From Rotaria sordida (lineage: Eukaryota; Rotifera; Eurotatoria; Philodinida; Philodinidae): a DNA stretch of 64,000 bases. The notes under the pieces were generated by a model, which worked only from the letters and a program-made list of their open reading frames with translations, did no database searches and had not been told where the DNA came from. Shown one piece after another: positions 62,290-64,000 of this stretch. Position 1 is the first letter of the stretch. Every line of letters begins with the position of its first letter. The translations under genes were made by a program, and so were the position numbers. The stretch lies in NCBI GenBank assembly GCA_905250125.1, contig CAJNOL010000504.1:41349-105348 (forward strand), read 5' to 3'.

Positions 62290-63640
62290 CTAGATAAAAC
62301 AAAAAGAAAAATTAAATCATTAGTTTTATTTAGTATCAATTGAATTTGTTTCATTCGTTATGGTTACATTTATCTTTACATTGTCGAAAATTCGATTGAA
62401 AAGCGTTATTATACTATGAATGGCCGAATTTTGTTAAGCACAAAAAACTTCTTATAGGTGCCTCATTACAAAGATGTCGCTACGAAATCGTATGATATTG
62501 TGTTGAAATTGAACATTGACGGTTAAAAAAAGAAATAATTTGATGAATATTATAGACCATTACAATTCTATCATGATCTTCAATTAAATATATTTTGATC
62601 TATATTTCTACTTGAGTTTTAACCTTTTACCGCAAAAATTTAACCATTGTTTGAGCTCAGAGAGTACAGTAATATCTCAAAAACTGAAATGAAAATCTTT
62701 CTTCGTTCATGAGAAAATTAAATTTTACTCAGAAATTATAAGGCGACATTTTCATGATATAGGGATGTAGAGCGATATGAAAATCATGGAAATTTCAGTT
62801 GAACAGATTTTATTTCAACATATTCCATTGAGTATCGAATGAAGTACCGAGGGAAAATATTTATCACATAAAATGATTTTACTGGCAAGCTATTTATATG
62901 AGTAGTCTGTATACCCAGTTTATAGGAAAAATGCATGTATTACATAGAAATTGGCTGTAAAATAGTGAATTTCGACCAAAGGACATGAAAGTGTAGGGAA
63001 AATATCATTTTTATACGTATTCGACATTGCTCTATTAAATAGAATAGTTACTTTTCCATTATCATTAACTTTATTTTCTTCGATTTTTTACTCCAAACGG
63101 TACAAACGGCGCGCTCTTCACTCATACATCTGATATTCTTGTTGAATGTGTACTTCAATTCCATTTTACTCATGATAATACCTATAGATTGTTAAGGTAG
63201 CAGTATATTATATATTTATTGACACAACTGAATGATATCCATCAAATAAGATGCAATTCATCAACGGCATATCTTTTCAAATGAATCTATAGCTTAAAAT
63301 TTTGCTTATAAAGTGAAGCTATTCATATTTCGCAATACCAGTATAAGTAATCTTGAGAAGATAATATAGTAACCTATCTATTATGTGATAGAAATACTTC
63401 AGATATTTTACAAGATATACATAAATCCATTGATATATCTCTGGTATTGATTTTGAAGTTACAATCCTTCATGGAAACAATACTCGTTGAATCCTATAGA
63501 TCTTACGATACATATCCGTTATCATTTATAGGGATAGATCACATGTCAATCATATATTTTAAGTCGAACATATCGAATAATATATATATTATAAATAGTA
63601 TATGATTACCAATGAATCGACATCTAGACTATATATACCT
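62290..63640. other. Region upstream of the unrecognised gene, no gene seen
   Basis: AT-rich sequence without a convincing exon, RNA gene or transposon end. It leads into the diverged tandem repeat at the right edge. Short look-alike segments near 63220 might be very old repeat units, but this is not certain. Confidence 0.35.
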
Positions 63641-64000
63641 CATTCAATAGAAATAAATTAGATTTATCAATTGATGTATGTATCAGTGTTGACACATAAG
63701 GGAACTCGAATAAGAAAAAGGAAAATACTCGATACAAGCTCACCTGTTGAGTTTTCCCGCTCCTAGAATAGATAGACAATATAACACAGAAAACATTGAA
63801 TTATACATCATTTGATAGAGGAAAATGAGATCTATCAAATGGTATATGTATTAGCATTGTCACACCTTTTAGCATCAATCTGAAAGGTAAATTCTTGAAT
63901 ACAAGCACATTTATTGAATTTTTGACATGCTTCACGTCAAACAATAACACAGACAACATCTAATTATATGTCATTCGATAGACCAGAATGAGATCTATCG
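63640..64000. repeat. Diverged tandem repeat, unit about 165 bp
   Basis: Three successive blocks align. TTAGATTTATCAATTG at about 63658, GAGATCTATCAAATGG at 63828 and GAGATCTATCG at 63989 mark the same point of the unit. AACACAGAAAACATTGAATT (63787) and AACACAGACAACATCTAATT (63946) mark another. Spacing is about 160-170 bp. Copies differ by substitutions and small gaps. The array continues past the window end, so its length is unknown. Confidence 0.6.

Noticed and set aside
1..64000. Searched for CRISPR arrays, rRNA and tRNA genes
   Set aside because: No regularly spaced direct repeats of CRISPR type and no recognisable tRNA boxes or rRNA cores were seen; the DNA is eukaryotic nuclear.

Overview
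The window is eukaryotic, strongly AT-rich nuclear DNA from an invertebrate animal. Genes are cut into many exons by mostly 45-80 nt GT-AG introns. The animal-specific content (UNC79, an orcokinin-like neuropeptide precursor, a cadherin, CNNM) shows it is a metazoan. A bacterial-type single-exon BrkB/YihY gene, a fungal-type MNN1-like glycosyltransferase, hAT and piggyBac debris, a GTGTGGG tract and AG acceptor-like sites just upstream of several start codons together point to a bdelloid rotifer. That taxonomic call is inference; the gene calls rest on translated sequence.

Layout. 1-12119 (minus) holds nearly all of UNC79, the large auxiliary subunit of the NALCN sodium-leak channel; its 3' end is cut by the window edge. 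Divergently from it, on the plus strand, come CUEDC1 (12558-14750), an R3HCC1/R3HCC1L-type protein (15493-19012), a short FUN14-like membrane protein (19221-19631) and TTLL12 (20019-24005). After about 8 kb with no gene comes an orcokinin-like neuropeptide precursor (32461-34085) in which almost every peptide copy has its own frame-preserving mini-exon. 34.8-35.5 kb holds two dead transposase ends, piggyBac and hAT. On the minus strand follow a BrkB/YihY membrane protein (39809-40735), a CNNM magnesium transporter (42447-46667), a DxD glycosyltransferase of MNN1 type (51404-54695), a short cadherin-like receptor (57102-59871) and an unrecognised two-exon protein (61094-62281). The right edge starts a diverged tandem repeat with a unit of roughly 165 bp.

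The genes do not form a pathway. The most striking structural theme is that most introns longer than about 400 bp carry long inverted repeats, several with clear transposon signatures: an 8-bp hAT duplication, TTAA for piggyBac, TA for mariner-type. The 45-80 nt introns carry none. The main biological items are the mini-exon neuropeptide gene, the bacterial-type BrkB gene in an animal context, and the candidate trans-splice acceptors.
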